Origin: Sphaerochaeta halotolerans | Lineage (GTDB): Bacteria > Spirochaetota > Spirochaetia > Sphaerochaetales > Sphaerochaetaceae | Direction: 5' to 3' | Length of the DNA: 64,000 bases | Assembly: GCF_003429665.1 (NCBI RefSeq) | Contig: NZ_QUWK01000013.1 | Span: forward strand, 1 to 64,000 | Shown here: in pieces, positions 24,608 to 33,736 of the stretch | Position numbering within the stretch: position 1 is the first letter of the stretch | Layout: every line of letters starts with the position of its first letter | Translations under genes and position numbers: made by a program | Notes under the pieces: generated by a model | Told to the model about the DNA's origin: nothing | The model's database searches: none | Seen by the model: only the letters and a program-made list of their open reading frames with translations

Positions 24608-25051
24608 ATGCAAGAGCAGTTAGAGACGCCGGAGGAACTACTTCCTCACCGAGATCCATTTTTGTTCCTTGATGAGTTGATCGAGGCTGATGAAGAACAC
24701 ACCGTTGCAAAAAGGGTTTTCACCGATGACCACTTCTTTTTCAAGGGTCACTTCCCTGCTTATCCAGTGGTACCGGGAGTCATTCTTGTGGAAACCATGG
24801 CACAGTGTGGCGGGGCCGGGCTCTGTCAGACAGGGTTGCTTCCCCATGGGGCCTTCTTTGTACTAGCCTCCATTGAAAAGGCCAAATTTCGTGCTCAAGT
24901 ACGCCCTGGTGATTGTGCTATCATTGATGTGCAGAACGTCAGAGTAAGCAAGATAATGCTCCGCCAGAAGGGAACCATAACTGTCAACGGGAATGTTGCT
25001 GCTGAAGCATCCTGGATGTGCATCGTCAATAGCCAGCAAGAAAGGATTTAG
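24608..25051 (+). CDS. fabZ: 3-hydroxyacyl-ACP dehydratase
   Basis: A 147-residue hot-dog-fold dehydratase. The catalytic His48 and Glu62 lie in FKGHFPAYPVVPGVILVE, and LLPHRDPFLFLDE is the usual N-terminal signature. FabZ removes water from 3-hydroxyacyl-ACP. An AAGGAGG site 8 bases before ATG. Confidence 0.95.
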   Translation: MQEQLETPEELLPHRDPFLFLDELIEADEEHTVAKRVFTDDHFFFKGHFPAYPVVPGVILVETMAQCGGAGLCQTGLLPHGAFFVLASIEKAKFRAQVRPGDCAIIDVQNVRVSKIMLRQKGTITVNGNVAAEASWMCIVNSQQERI

Positions 25052-25053
25052 TT

Positions 25054-26265
25054 GTGATCATCACGAAAAAAGTAATGCGTAATGTCTCTCTTACCGCTCA
25101 CCCCGCTGGGTGTAAGCGGTATGTTCAACAACAAATTGCCTGGGTAAAGAACCAAGCACAGAATGGGGTGGATGCACGCTATCCCAAGCCAACAGCAGAG
25201 ATGCTTCCAAGACGAGTGCTTGTCATCGGTGGATCCACTGGGTATGGACTCTCCAGCCGTATCGTTGCCGCCTACACAGGAGGAGCCGACACCATCAATG
25301 TGTCCTTTGAGCGTGAACCAGCCGAGAAAAAGACAGCTACCCCCGGCTGGTACAACACCATGGCATTCGAGCAACAAGCTCAGAAAGACGGCATGAAGGC
25401 AAGCTCGGTTTTCGGTGATGCATTCAGTACGGCCATCAAGGAAGAGACCGCCCGGAAAATCAAGGAAGAACTTGGGCAGGTTGACCTGGTTATCTACAGC
25501 CTTGCAAGTCCCTTGAGAAACGATCCAGTTACTGGAGAGACCTACCGTTCAGTACTCAAACCCATAGGAAAACCATTTACCGCCCTCTCCGTAGACTTGG
25601 GTGATGATGTGGTCAAACAAGCTACCATAGACCCTGCCACTGATGAGCAGGTACAGGATACGATCAAGGTGATGGGTGGAGAGGACTGGATGCTCTGGAT
25701 TGACTTTCTTCTCGCACAAAACCTTCTTGCAACAGGAGCCATGACAGTAGCTTACTCCTACATTGGCCCCAGGATCACCTACCCGGTCTACCGGGAAGGG
25801 ACCATTGGAAAGGCGAAGGAACATTTGGAAAACAGTGCAAGTGCATTGACCAATAAACTCGAAGCCATCGGTGGCAAGGCATTTGTATCGGTCAACAAAG
25901 CCCTTGTCACCCGCGCAAGCGCAGTTATTCCTGTCGTACCTTTGTACATGGCACTGCTCTATCAAGTGATGAAAGAGAAACATATCCATGAGCACTGTAC
26001 CCAGCAAATCTATCGCCTGTTCCACAGCCGACTGTACACCAAAGATGAGATTCCCACCGACCAGGAAGGACGACTCAGGGTTGATGATTGGGAGATGCTT
26101 GAAGAGGTCCAGAAAGAGGTGGAACGCCGGTGGGCTCTCCAAAAGGAAGGGCAACCGCTCTTGCAAGGGGACTTGGATGGGGTCATGGAGGAATATGAAC
26201 ACATCCATGGGTTCGGCTTCCCCGATATCGACTATCAAGCAGACATTGATCCAAGAATTGTCTGA
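25054..26265 (+). CDS. fabV: Enoyl-ACP/trans-2-enoyl-CoA reductase, FabV family
   Basis: A 403-residue FabV. The cofactor site is VLVIGGSTGYGLSSRI (residues about 55-70) and the active-site pair is Tyr246 and Lys255 in YREGTIGKAK, the Y-x8-K spacing of this family. ASPLRNDPVTGETY and the C-terminal DWEMLEEVQKEVE are also typical. It catalyses the last step of each elongation round, and relatives in Treponema reduce crotonyl-CoA. The start is GTG. It ends the fab operon, and a strong terminator follows 10 bases later. Confidence 0.95.
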   Translation: MIITKKVMRNVSLTAHPAGCKRYVQQQIAWVKNQAQNGVDARYPKPTAEMLPRRVLVIGGSTGYGLSSRIVAAYTGGADTINVSFEREPAEKKTATPGWYNTMAFEQQAQKDGMKASSVFGDAFSTAIKEETARKIKEELGQVDLVIYSLASPLRNDPVTGETYRSVLKPIGKPFTALSVDLGDDVVKQATIDPATDEQVQDTIKVMGGEDWMLWIDFLLAQNLLATGAMTVAYSYIGPRITYPVYREGTIGKAKEHLENSASALTNKLEAIGGKAFVSVNKALVTRASAVIPVVPLYMALLYQVMKEKHIHEHCTQQIYRLFHSRLYTKDEIPTDQEGRLRVDDWEMLEEVQKEVERRWALQKEGQPLLQGDLDGVMEEYEHIHGFGFPDIDYQADIDPRIV

Positions 26266-26275
26266 TTAGTACATG

Positions 26276-26308
26276 GGCAACTTCCTTTAGGAGGTTGCCT
26301 TTTCTTTC
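26276..26308 (+). terminator. Rho-independent terminator of the fab operon
   Basis: A 10-bp stem GGCAACTTCC/GGAGGTTGCC with one wobble pair, a 4-base loop (TTTA) and a following TTTTCTTTC run, directly after fabV. Confidence 0.85.
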
Positions 26309-26426
26309 TATAAGTTTCTATTTATTTGCTTTCTTTACTTCCTATCTCGGTCCTTTATTAGAGTTCATTATATAATACCCCCCTGTTCAAATACTACACG
26401 AATACATGGTATACTCAGCCTCATCA

Positions 26427-26456
26427 TTGCAAGTGTTTATACAGGTGTGATACATT
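26427..26456 (+). promoter_or_regulatory. Promoter of the NMT1-type ABC operon
   Basis: TTGCAA (26427-26432), 18 bp, TACATT (26451-26456), preceded by TG one base upstream (extended -10). The start codon follows 10 bases later, leaving almost no leader. I looked for a TPP riboswitch in 26309-26466 and saw none. Confidence 0.4.
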
Positions 26457-26466
26457 TTTCTCATCT

Positions 26467-27408
26467 ATGAAACTACTCAGAATGCAAACCATGCTCATAC
26501 TCATTCTCTCCTTGGCACTCATTGCCACAGGATGTGCAAAGGATGCGCAGCAAAGCGCATCAGAAAAAGCAGGACCAGAGCCAACACTGAAAGTTGGAAT
26601 GATGAGTGCTGTTGATGCTGCACCGTTCTACCATGCACTCGAGGCAGGGTATTACGAGGATGAAGGCGTAGATGTTGAACTGGTACTCTTTACCAACGGA
26701 CAGCATCGCCAGACTGCACTGCAAACCCAGCAGGTTGATGGCGCAATGAGCGACTTGGTAGCTCTCATCACCCAGAGCACGAGCGATTTTCGCTTGATCG
26801 GTACGCTCTCGACGGACGGGGCTTTCCCTTTGCTTGCCACCGGACCTCTCACAGAGGGGACAACGGTAACGGCGGGAACGATGGAGATCAGCGTTACCAA
26901 CTACCTCCTTGATGCATATCTTAAAGAGCGCTATGCAGTGGAGAAGGTGTTCATCAATGAAATTCCTGCTCGCCTGGAGGCAGTTGTCTCCGGTCAGTTG
27001 GATACAGGAATCTTCCCTGAGCCGTTTGCCAGTATTGGAGAACTCAGAAATCTGGAAAAACTCACGTTTGAGGGTATACCGAGAGAGAGCCTGAACATCA
27101 TTGCTTTCACCGAGAAGGCGTTAGAGGGGAAAGAAAAACAGATAGCCGGGTTCCATAGAGCCTATGAGCGGGCAGTCAAAGATCTACAGCGTGACCCTGA
27201 GCTTGCCCGTACTGCTCTGATGAATGCAATTCCAGCCTTGCCTGAAGAGATACGCTCTACCATGGGACTTCCCACCTATCATACCCCCTCACTTCCCAGT
27301 GAATCCTTTACCGAGGAGATCATCTCATGGACTGAAGGCATTACTGGAACCGAGTATACTGTCGGGCCCGAGGACCTCTTTGATGCGAGGTTTATAAACG
27401 CCTTATGA
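26467..27408 (+). CDS. ABC substrate-binding lipoprotein, NMT1/SsuA type
   Basis: A 313-residue lipoprotein precursor: a hydrophobic signal of about 22 residues ends in the lipobox LIATGC, so Cys would be lipidated. The mature part has the NMT1/THI5-like pattern (LKVGMMSAVDAAPFYHALEA, GYYEDEGVDVELV, DGAMSDL). Such proteins bind thiamine precursors, sulfonates, nitrate or similar small molecules. The stop overlaps the ATPase gene by 4 bases. The substrate cannot be told from the sequence, and the lack of a riboswitch argues mildly against thiamine. Confidence 0.85.
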   Translation: MKLLRMQTMLILILSLALIATGCAKDAQQSASEKAGPEPTLKVGMMSAVDAAPFYHALEAGYYEDEGVDVELVLFTNGQHRQTALQTQQVDGAMSDLVALITQSTSDFRLIGTLSTDGAFPLLATGPLTEGTTVTAGTMEISVTNYLLDAYLKERYAVEKVFINEIPARLEAVVSGQLDTGIFPEPFASIGELRNLEKLTFEGIPRESLNIIAFTEKALEGKEKQIAGFHRAYERAVKDLQRDPELARTALMNAIPALPEEIRSTMGLPTYHTPSLPSESFTEEIISWTEGITGTEYTVGPEDLFDARFINAL

Positions 27409-28103
27409 TACTCTCCCTCACCGATGCAAAGCTCGACTATCCCAAAACCACCGCCTTCCAACACTTTTCCTTGACAGTTGAAGATGGAGAAATGGTCAGC
27501 ATCATCGGACGGAGTGGGTGCGGTAAAACCAGTTTGCTCTATACCATTGCTGGCCTGCTGCCTCTCTCTGGAGGGACTATGCAGAGGGCTTTTGGAAATG
27601 AGGGGGTCGCACTCATGTTCCAACAGGATCGACTCCTTCCCTGGAAACGTATCATCGACAATGTGTTGCTCGGCCTTTCCAAGGAAAAGACAGAAGAGGC
27701 TGCTACGTTTTTGCGTTCCATGGGACTGGGCACTGTGATGCATCACTATCCCCATGAACTCAGTGGCGGGATGCGGCAGCGTGTAGCGTTGGCAAGAGCA
27801 TTAATTAGGAAGCCTAACATACTACTGCTTGATGAGCCCCTTGCCAGTCTTGATGAGCAGCAACGGGAGATGCTACAGAACGATATCAAGAAGTATGTAA
27901 GGGACCAAGGAATAACGCTTCTCCTTGTGACGCACAGCATTCAGGAAGCGGTATTCATGGGAAGTAGGATTGTTATGATGACTAACAAAGGAGTTTCCTA
28001 CGAGCTGAAGAACCAGCTCCATGACGATCCCAACCTCCGTACCCGTGATGAGTTCTTCTCCATGCAGAAGACCTTGCGCCTCCACTTGGAGGCAACACGA
28101 TGA
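27405..28103 (+). CDS. ABC transporter ATPase, SsuB/TauB/ThiZ type
   Basis: A 232-residue ATPase. It carries Walker A GRSGCGKTSLL, a Q-loop (MFQQDRLLPWKR), the signature HELSGGMRQRVALARAL, Walker B ILLLDEPLASLD and the switch His in VTHSIQEAV. The QQDRLLPW stretch is typical of the nitrate/sulfonate/HMP subfamily. It overlaps both neighbours by 4 bases, giving a tight three-gene importer. Confidence 0.9.
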   Translation: MILSLTDAKLDYPKTTAFQHFSLTVEDGEMVSIIGRSGCGKTSLLYTIAGLLPLSGGTMQRAFGNEGVALMFQQDRLLPWKRIIDNVLLGLSKEKTEEAATFLRSMGLGTVMHHYPHELSGGMRQRVALARALIRKPNILLLDEPLASLDEQQREMLQNDIKKYVRDQGITLLLVTHSIQEAVFMGSRIVMMTNKGVSYELKNQLHDDPNLRTRDEFFSMQKTLRLHLEATR

Positions 28104-28831
28104 AATACCTAAGAGGAATGGGTGTTGTATTGTTGCTCTGGTACGTAGCAGCATTTCTCATCTCGTCCCCGGTCATTCCATTCCCCCACTCTGTCTTCAT
28201 CTATACTCTGGATCAATTTGTTCCCCAGGAGATGCACCTGCATCTCCTCTATTCCCTCTACAGAATACTCTTGGGATTGTTCATTGCGCTCTTCTTTGCC
28301 ATTCCCACGGGGATGATCGCAGGAAGAGTGCCTGCACTTGACCGCTTGATCTCCCCGGTTCTCTATCTGCTCTATCCACTACCGAAGATTGCTTTTCTGC
28401 CTGTGTTCATGGTGTTGCTGGGTATCGGGGACCTCTCCAAGATCATCTTGATTGCCATCATTATCTATTTCCCTGCCTCCGTAACCATACGGGATGGAGT
28501 GAAAGAAATTCCGTTTGAATTCCTCCAATTGGCAGTGGCCTACCACCTGAGCAGAAAACAAGTCCTTAAGGACATTATCTGGCCTGCAATACTGCCACGT
28601 ATTTTCTCTTCCCTACGAATCACACTGGGCATTTCTCTCTCTGTGTTGTTCATAAGCGAGACCTATGCAGCATCCTATGGGCTCGGGTACTCAATCATGA
28701 ACTACTGGGTCATGGCCCAGTATACAGGCATGTATGCTGCAATCATGCTGCTCAGTCTTCTTGGGTTACTGCTCTACATCATTGTGGATTGGGCTGAGAG
28801 ACTCTGTGTGCATCCACGGGCGAATATGTAG
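28100..28831 (+). CDS. ABC transporter permease, SsuC/ThiX type
   Basis: A 243-residue membrane protein with about six helices. The BPD_transp_1 EAA-type loop is seen near residues 130-160 (EFLQLAVAYHLSRKQVLKDI). It is the last gene of the NMT1-type importer. A hairpin lies at its stop codon. Confidence 0.88.
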   Translation: MKYLRGMGVVLLLWYVAAFLISSPVIPFPHSVFIYTLDQFVPQEMHLHLLYSLYRILLGLFIALFFAIPTGMIAGRVPALDRLISPVLYLLYPLPKIAFLPVFMVLLGIGDLSKIILIAIIIYFPASVTIRDGVKEIPFEFLQLAVAYHLSRKQVLKDIIWPAILPRIFSSLRITLGISLSVLFISETYAASYGLGYSIMNYWVMAQYTGMYAAIMLLSLLGLLLYIIVDWAERLCVHPRANM

Positions 28832-28854
28832 CAGCCTCCCAATTGAGAGGCTGC
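28831..28854. terminator. Hairpin between convergent operons
   Basis: A perfect 8-bp stem GCAGCCTC/GAGGCTGC with an 8-base loop, located between the permease stop and the converging isomerase gene. The T-content after it is low on both strands, so termination efficiency is uncertain. Confidence 0.6.
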
Positions 28855-28888
28855 CTTACCAACCTAAAAGAACGCTTATGCAATAGTT

Positions 28889-29863
28889 CTATTTGAAGAA
28901 GGTTTTTCGGATCCAGCGTTGTGATTCGACGGCATTTCCTTTTGTAAGCAAATCCCTGATCTCTTCCATTACCTGATCACTCAACTTCTCCTCAATCATT
29001 CGCAGGAACTCTACACTCTCGCGTAGCGCACCCTGTCCATCTTCACGATACGGATACTGGTCCATCGAAAGCCACCCATCATACTTGGTTTCTTTCAGCC
29101 AGAAAAGCATTTCAATATATCTCGGGAAATGCACCGACCCGACAATCATATCATCATCCCAGGTTCCATAGTTGTCATTGAAATGCATGTGGAACAGCTT
29201 TCTTCCGTACTCCTGGAGAATGACAATGGACTCAGCCACATTCTCCCCTGCGACGAACGCATGACCGGTATCAATGCAGACACCCACGTTATCCAGCTTG
29301 GTCTCCTTTGCAAGCAACAGGGTATCTGAAGCTCTGGCCATGAAGCTGAAATTTCGTGGTTCTTTTGGCTTATATTCAAGTGCAAACCTGATATCTGGAG
29401 CAGCTGTTGCCACTGTTTGGATGGCATCTTTCAACCAGGCACGCTCCTGTACCAGATTGGATTGCAGTGTATAGTCGTATCCATCCTGCCCCGGCCAGAT
29501 ATTCAGTGTTTTGCAGTTCAGCTTCCTGGCCATTTCTACACAGTCGAATGTATAGTCCAGTGCTTGCTTGCGTATTTCACTATCCTTTGCTGCAAGACAC
29601 CCTTTCCCCCATCGTTTCTGACTGAAATGATCTGGAATAATGGAAACACACTCTAGGCCATACCTATCGAGCAATTCACCAACTTCATCGACATTCTCTG
29701 GAGCAACATCCCACGTTCCTACCAGCTCGACACCTTCAACACCCTCAATTTCGGATGCCTGTTTGATCAATTCAGCTTTGGGAATCTCATCCTTGTACCC
29801 TGAAGAAAGAAACCTGTCACAGGTGTTCCCTAAGTTTCCTAGAATAATTGAATACTTACTCAT
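28889..29863 (-). CDS. Sugar phosphate isomerase/epimerase, TIM barrel
   Basis: A 324-residue AP_endonuclease_2/xylose-isomerase-like TIM barrel. Metal-binding positions are suggested by FALEYKPKEP (Glu), VGVCIDTGHAFVAGE (Asp/His), HMHFNDNYG and WLSMDQYPYR. It follows lacI by 16 bases with AAGGAGGT before ATG and diverges from a sugar ABC operon, so it likely isomerises the imported sugar or its phosphate. Related proteins include rhamnose- and xylose-isomerase-like enzymes. The exact sugar is unknown. Confidence 0.85.
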   Translation of the reverse strand: MSKYSIILGNLGNTCDRFLSSGYKDEIPKAELIKQASEIEGVEGVELVGTWDVAPENVDEVGELLDRYGLECVSIIPDHFSQKRWGKGCLAAKDSEIRKQALDYTFDCVEMARKLNCKTLNIWPGQDGYDYTLQSNLVQERAWLKDAIQTVATAAPDIRFALEYKPKEPRNFSFMARASDTLLLAKETKLDNVGVCIDTGHAFVAGENVAESIVILQEYGRKLFHMHFNDNYGTWDDDMIVGSVHFPRYIEMLFWLKETKYDGWLSMDQYPYREDGQGALRESVEFLRMIEEKLSDQVMEEIRDLLTKGNAVESQRWIRKTFFK

Positions 29864-29879
29864 GACGTGTACCTCCTTG

Positions 29880-30899
29880 TCATGTTCTTCTCATAACACT
29901 ATCCCTAACCACCAAGTTCCCTTGGACAAGCCAGGTGGATGGTTCCAGCACCCATTTTGTTTTTATTTTTTCGAGTAGTACGTGTACTGCCTTCTCTCCG
30001 ATTCGTCTTGTTGGAATTTTCACGGTTGTTAGATGGGGCTCCATCATTGCTGCCATCGGAAGGTCATCAAAACCGACAACTGAAACATCTCTTGGAATTC
30101 TATATTTCTTTTCTTTCAATGCTTTTATCACCCCAAAAGCAGCTACATCATTGTAGCAGAACAAAGCTTCTGGCAGCAAAGGCTCATTATCAAGATACGC
30201 TTTCATTGTTTGGTATGCACCATCAAAACCTGGTTCTACAGAAATGAAGGAAGCCTCATCCATCTGGAGGCGGTTATGGGCCATAGCAAGTGCAAAGCCT
30301 CGTTCACGCAGTACAATATTCCCTGATTTCATGGAACTGGTAACCATCTGTATTCTCACGTGGCCATATGATACCAGATGATCAATCACTTGATATACTG
30401 CATTAATATTTGCCATATCCACAAAATCGCAGGCAACTTGGTCAAAGAAGGTATCAATTACCACAAAGGGAACACTACATGAATGTAGAATCTCCAGGTC
30501 AGATTCATCTAATTCTGTACCTATACATACTACTCCTTTGGGGTGTCTTCTCTGAATCTCTTCTACACAACCTTGAAGCGTACTACATTGGGTCTCAAAT
30601 ATTTCAAACTGATATCCTTCAGCACTGACAGCTTTGTTGATACTATCGATATAGTCCATGATGAAAACGCTCTGGTCTTGATTCAACAGCAATCCATGTT
30701 TTCTGAGTCGGGCGAGTAAAATCGGGCCATTACTGGGACTACTCATTGGACGGTCCCCAGGCACTCGATAATTCATTTCTCGTGCCAAGGCAATAATCCG
30801 CATGCGCGTTTCATGACTCACACCACGATGACCATTTAACGCAAGGGAGACGGTTGTTTTTGACACTCCAGCCTTCTTGGCTATCTCTTTAATTCCCAT
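29880..30899 (-). CDS. LacI-family transcriptional regulator
   Basis: About 339 residues: LacI helix-turn-helix (GIKEIAKKAGVSKTTVSLAL) followed by a periplasmic-binding-like sugar domain with a family C-terminus (VSVVGFDDLPMAAMMEPHLT). ATG at 30899 puts the helix-turn-helix at the N-terminus as usual; a TTG at 30935 is possible. It is transcribed divergently from the sugar ABC operon and together with the isomerase. It probably represses both units until its sugar binds. Confidence 0.9.
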   Translation of the reverse strand: MGIKEIAKKAGVSKTTVSLALNGHRGVSHETRMRIIALAREMNYRVPGDRPMSSPSNGPILLARLRKHGLLLNQDQSVFIMDYIDSINKAVSAEGYQFEIFETQCSTLQGCVEEIQRRHPKGVVCIGTELDESDLEILHSCSVPFVVIDTFFDQVACDFVDMANINAVYQVIDHLVSYGHVRIQMVTSSMKSGNIVLRERGFALAMAHNRLQMDEASFISVEPGFDGAYQTMKAYLDNEPLLPEALFCYNDVAAFGVIKALKEKKYRIPRDVSVVGFDDLPMAAMMEPHLTTVKIPTRRIGEKAVHVLLEKIKTKWVLEPSTWLVQGNLVVRDSVMRRT

Positions 30900-30933
30900 A
30901 TATACAGAAGTATCACGCGTAGGAATTCCTGTC

Positions 30934-30964
30934 AAATAGTTTATTAAATTTTGCTAAACTATTT
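30934..30964. promoter_or_regulatory. 10-bp inverted repeat upstream of lacI
   Basis: Perfect arms AAATAGTTTA and TAAACTATTT are separated by 11 bp in the lacI/binding-protein intergenic region. This could be the LacI operator, although it lacks the central CG of classic LacI sites; a hairpin role is also possible. Confidence 0.4.
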
Positions 30965-31062
30965 TATTATTATTACAATTCTTTCATGATTTATGTGTTT
31001 TTAGCATTATTTTTCTTTTCTATGTGTTATTTTATCATTTCTTCCTAACAAGTTAATTATAT

Positions 31063-31091
31063 TTGACTTCTCGATAATGCGGCGTTAGAAT
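31063..31091 (+). promoter_or_regulatory. Promoter of the sugar ABC operon
   Basis: TTGACT (31063-31068), 17 bp, TAGAAT (31086-31091). The leader of about 25 bases ends with AAGGAGG 8 bases before ATG at 31123. Confidence 0.65.
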
Positions 31092-31122
31092 TCAAATACG
31101 TACTGTAAAGGAGGACTACAGA

Positions 31123-32127
31123 ATGAAAAAAATTCTTGCTTTCGCGTTGATTGTTTTGCTTTTAGGACCAACTCTGTTTGCTGCAGGGCAAGCAGAGAAG
31201 AAAACAGGCTATGAGATTGTAGTAGTACCTAAGGATGCTTCAAACCCATGGTTCGTGCGAATGAAAGTTGGTGTAGATGAGTATGCCAAAGAAACCGGCT
31301 TGAATGTATATCAGAGAGGAACTGCTCAGATTGATGCAACATTACAGGCCCAGTTGGTACAAGACTTGATTGCACAGGGAGTAGATGCTATTTGTGTCGT
31401 CCCAGTAGATCTTGAGTCATTGGAACCGGTGCTTGGTCAAGCAAGGGATGCTGGGATTGTGGTAATTGCACATGAAGGTGCTGACCTCGAGAACGTTGAC
31501 TATGATATTGAAGCCTTCAGCAACGCTGGATATGGCGCATTCATCATGGACAACCTTGCAGAGGCAATGGGCGGCGAAGGATTGTACACCACCATGGTTG
31601 CATCCCTTACCAATGGTTCCCACAATGAATGGGCCAATGCAGGTGTCGCACATCAGAAAGCAACATACCCCAAGATGAAGCTTCTGGAACAAGAACCCAG
31701 AGTTGAATCAAACGATAATGGTGATGTTGCTTACAATGTAGCCAAGGAGCTTTTCAAGAAGTATCCCAATCTGAAGGGAGTTATGGGGACCTCTTCATAT
31801 GATGCTCCGGGTGTTGCAAGAGCCATTCAGGAATTGGGCTTGGTAGACAAGGCTTTCACGTCAGGTACCGGTATGCCTCTTGATAACGCTGAACTGCTTG
31901 AGAGCGGCGTCGTCAAGTCACTTACCCTCTGGGATCCTGCACTTGCAGGAAAAGCAATGATTTCTCTTGCTGTCAAGGTATTGGACGGCGAAGAAATCAC
32001 AGAACCAGTGGATCTGGGTGTGGAAGGATACACCAACATGATGTTCAGGAAAGGCAGTAGCACTGTTCTTGAAGGTGAAGGCTGGATCGTTATCAACGCT
32101 GATAATGTCTATGACTTTGGTTTCTAA
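31123..32127 (+). CDS. Sugar ABC transporter periplasmic binding protein
   Basis: A 334-residue Peripla_BP_4-type protein of the RbsB/LsrB group. A signal peptide of about 21 residues ends LFAAGQAEKK, a form common in spirochaetes. The mature protein shows SNPWFVRMKVGVDEYAKETG and DLIAQGVDAICVVPVD, typical of pentose, rhamnose or autoinducer-2 binding proteins. It is the first gene of the operon with ATPase, two permeases and a GATase1-like protein. A strong hairpin follows its stop, which would give more binding protein than transporter. Confidence 0.9.
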   Translation: MKKILAFALIVLLLGPTLFAAGQAEKKTGYEIVVVPKDASNPWFVRMKVGVDEYAKETGLNVYQRGTAQIDATLQAQLVQDLIAQGVDAICVVPVDLESLEPVLGQARDAGIVVIAHEGADLENVDYDIEAFSNAGYGAFIMDNLAEAMGGEGLYTTMVASLTNGSHNEWANAGVAHQKATYPKMKLLEQEPRVESNDNGDVAYNVAKELFKKYPNLKGVMGTSSYDAPGVARAIQELGLVDKAFTSGTGMPLDNAELLESGVVKSLTLWDPALAGKAMISLAVKVLDGEEITEPVDLGVEGYTNMMFRKGSSTVLEGEGWIVINADNVYDFGF

Positions 32128-32144
32128 GGATTGCTTCTAAGAAG

Positions 32145-32188
32145 GATTGCCCTGCAGAATTCGAAATTTCGCAGGGCAATCTTCATTT
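32145..32188 (+). terminator. Attenuator-type terminator after the binding-protein gene
   Basis: An 11-bp perfect stem GATTGCCCTGC/GCAGGGCAATC with a 15-base loop, followed by TTCATTT. Placed between the binding protein and the ATPase, it would reduce expression of the downstream membrane genes. Confidence 0.7.
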
Positions 32189-32239
32189 AGTAGAGACATA
32201 TCTGATGAACAGAACTGCACAAGAAGGGAGGAATGAGCC

Positions 32240-33724
32240 ATGTCGGAGAGCCTACTCGAGACCGTAGGTATATACAAATCATTTGTGGGAGTGCAGGCGC
32301 TCAAGAATGTATCGTTCAGTATGCAGCCCGGAGAGATTCATTGCCTTGCCGGAGAGAACGGAAGTGGGAAATCCACACTGATCAAAGTTATCAGTGGTGT
32401 ATATACACCAGATGCGGGGCATATAGAGTTTCAGGGAAAGCAATACAAGAAGATTAGCCCGATTGATGCCATCAACAACGGGATTCAGGTAATATACCAA
32501 GACTTTTCTGTTTTTCCCAATTTAACAGTCATGGAAAACCTTGCTTTCAACAATGAACTTGCGGAAGGCCGACGGCTTGTAAATTGGAAACGAATGAAAA
32601 GCATTGCGGAAGAAGCGCTCTCGAAAATCAATGTTTCAATTGACTTGGATGCCTATGTGGGGACCCTCTCTGTCGCTGAAAAACAAATGATTGCAATCAG
32701 TCGCGCATTAATGCAAGATGCGAGACTGATCATCATGGATGAACCTACCACAGCCCTTACTAAAAAAGAGGTTACCAATCTTTTCGAGATTATCACCCAG
32801 CTCAAAGCACAAGGTATAGCCACCCTCTTCGTCAGCCACAAATTGAATGAAGTGTTCGAGATATCAGAACGGTTTACCATTCTACGAAGTGGTGAAGTAG
32901 TGGCATCTGGAGCAACCTCGGATCTAGATGACAGAAAATTCTCTTTCTATATGACTGGACGCGAATTTGAGAAACGAAACTTTAAGGCTGAAAATGTTTC
33001 CAAGAATCCCATTTTTAGAGCAGAGAAAGCAGGGTTGTCTAATCATTTTTCAGATATTTCATTTTCGCTTCGCCAAGGAGAGATTATTGGTATTACCGGA
33101 CTCTTGGATTCAGGACGAACAGAATTAGCCCTCTCCATGTTTGGTGTCAGGCCAATCGATAAAGGCACGTTCTTCGTGGATGAAAAACCGGTTTCCATAC
33201 GGAGTCCACGAGATGCAATCAATTATGATATTGGCTATGTCCCAGAAGATCGTTTGAGTGAGGGCCTGTTCCTTTCACAAAGTATTGCAGATAACATCGT
33301 CATTTCTAAAATTGACCAACTCACTAAGAAAGCAGGGGTTCTTGACAAAGAGCAACGTTCCAAGGAGGTTGCCCGATGGGTGGAGAACCTTGCTATTGCT
33401 ACACCGGATGCAAACAACGCAAGTCAGACTCTTTCAGGAGGCAACCAGCAGAGAATCGTGCTTGCAAAATGGCTTGCCTGTAATCCAAGGATTTTGGTTA
33501 TGAACGGACCTACGGTTGGAGTAGATATCGGATCAAAACATGATATCCATGGTATTCTCCATGATTTGGCGAAGAACGGGATTGGCATCATCATCTTCAG
33601 TGACGACCTTCCTGAGGTGATAGAAAATTGTTCCCGTATACTGGTCATGAAGAATGGGACCATTGTTACGGAACTCTCACCAGAGAACACTGATGAGAAA
33701 ATGATTTTGTCATATATGTTGTAG
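32240..33724 (+). CDS. Sugar ABC transporter ATPase, RbsA type
   Basis: A 494-residue protein with two fused ATPase domains. The first has Walker A GENGSGKSTL, Walker B IIMDEPTTALT and a switch His (VSHKLNEV). The second has a degenerate Walker A (GLLDSGRTEL) but a good signature (LSGGNQQRIVLAKW); its Walker B is VMNGPTVGVD, where the usual Asp-Glu pair is Asn-Gly. One active and one inactive site is known for this family, but loss of both acidic residues is notable. It powers the two permeases that follow. Confidence 0.92.
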   Translation: MSESLLETVGIYKSFVGVQALKNVSFSMQPGEIHCLAGENGSGKSTLIKVISGVYTPDAGHIEFQGKQYKKISPIDAINNGIQVIYQDFSVFPNLTVMENLAFNNELAEGRRLVNWKRMKSIAEEALSKINVSIDLDAYVGTLSVAEKQMIAISRALMQDARLIIMDEPTTALTKKEVTNLFEIITQLKAQGIATLFVSHKLNEVFEISERFTILRSGEVVASGATSDLDDRKFSFYMTGREFEKRNFKAENVSKNPIFRAEKAGLSNHFSDISFSLRQGEIIGITGLLDSGRTELALSMFGVRPIDKGTFFVDEKPVSIRSPRDAINYDIGYVPEDRLSEGLFLSQSIADNIVISKIDQLTKKAGVLDKEQRSKEVARWVENLAIATPDANNASQTLSGGNQQRIVLAKWLACNPRILVMNGPTVGVDIGSKHDIHGILHDLAKNGIGIIIFSDDLPEVIENCSRILVMKNGTIVTELSPENTDEKMILSYML

Positions 33725-33736
33725 GGAGGCATTACG

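Noticed and set aside
26309-26466. TPP riboswitch before the NMT1-type ABC operon
   Set aside because: The conserved CTGAGA and closing elements of the THI box are not found; the stretch looks like an AT-rich promoter region.
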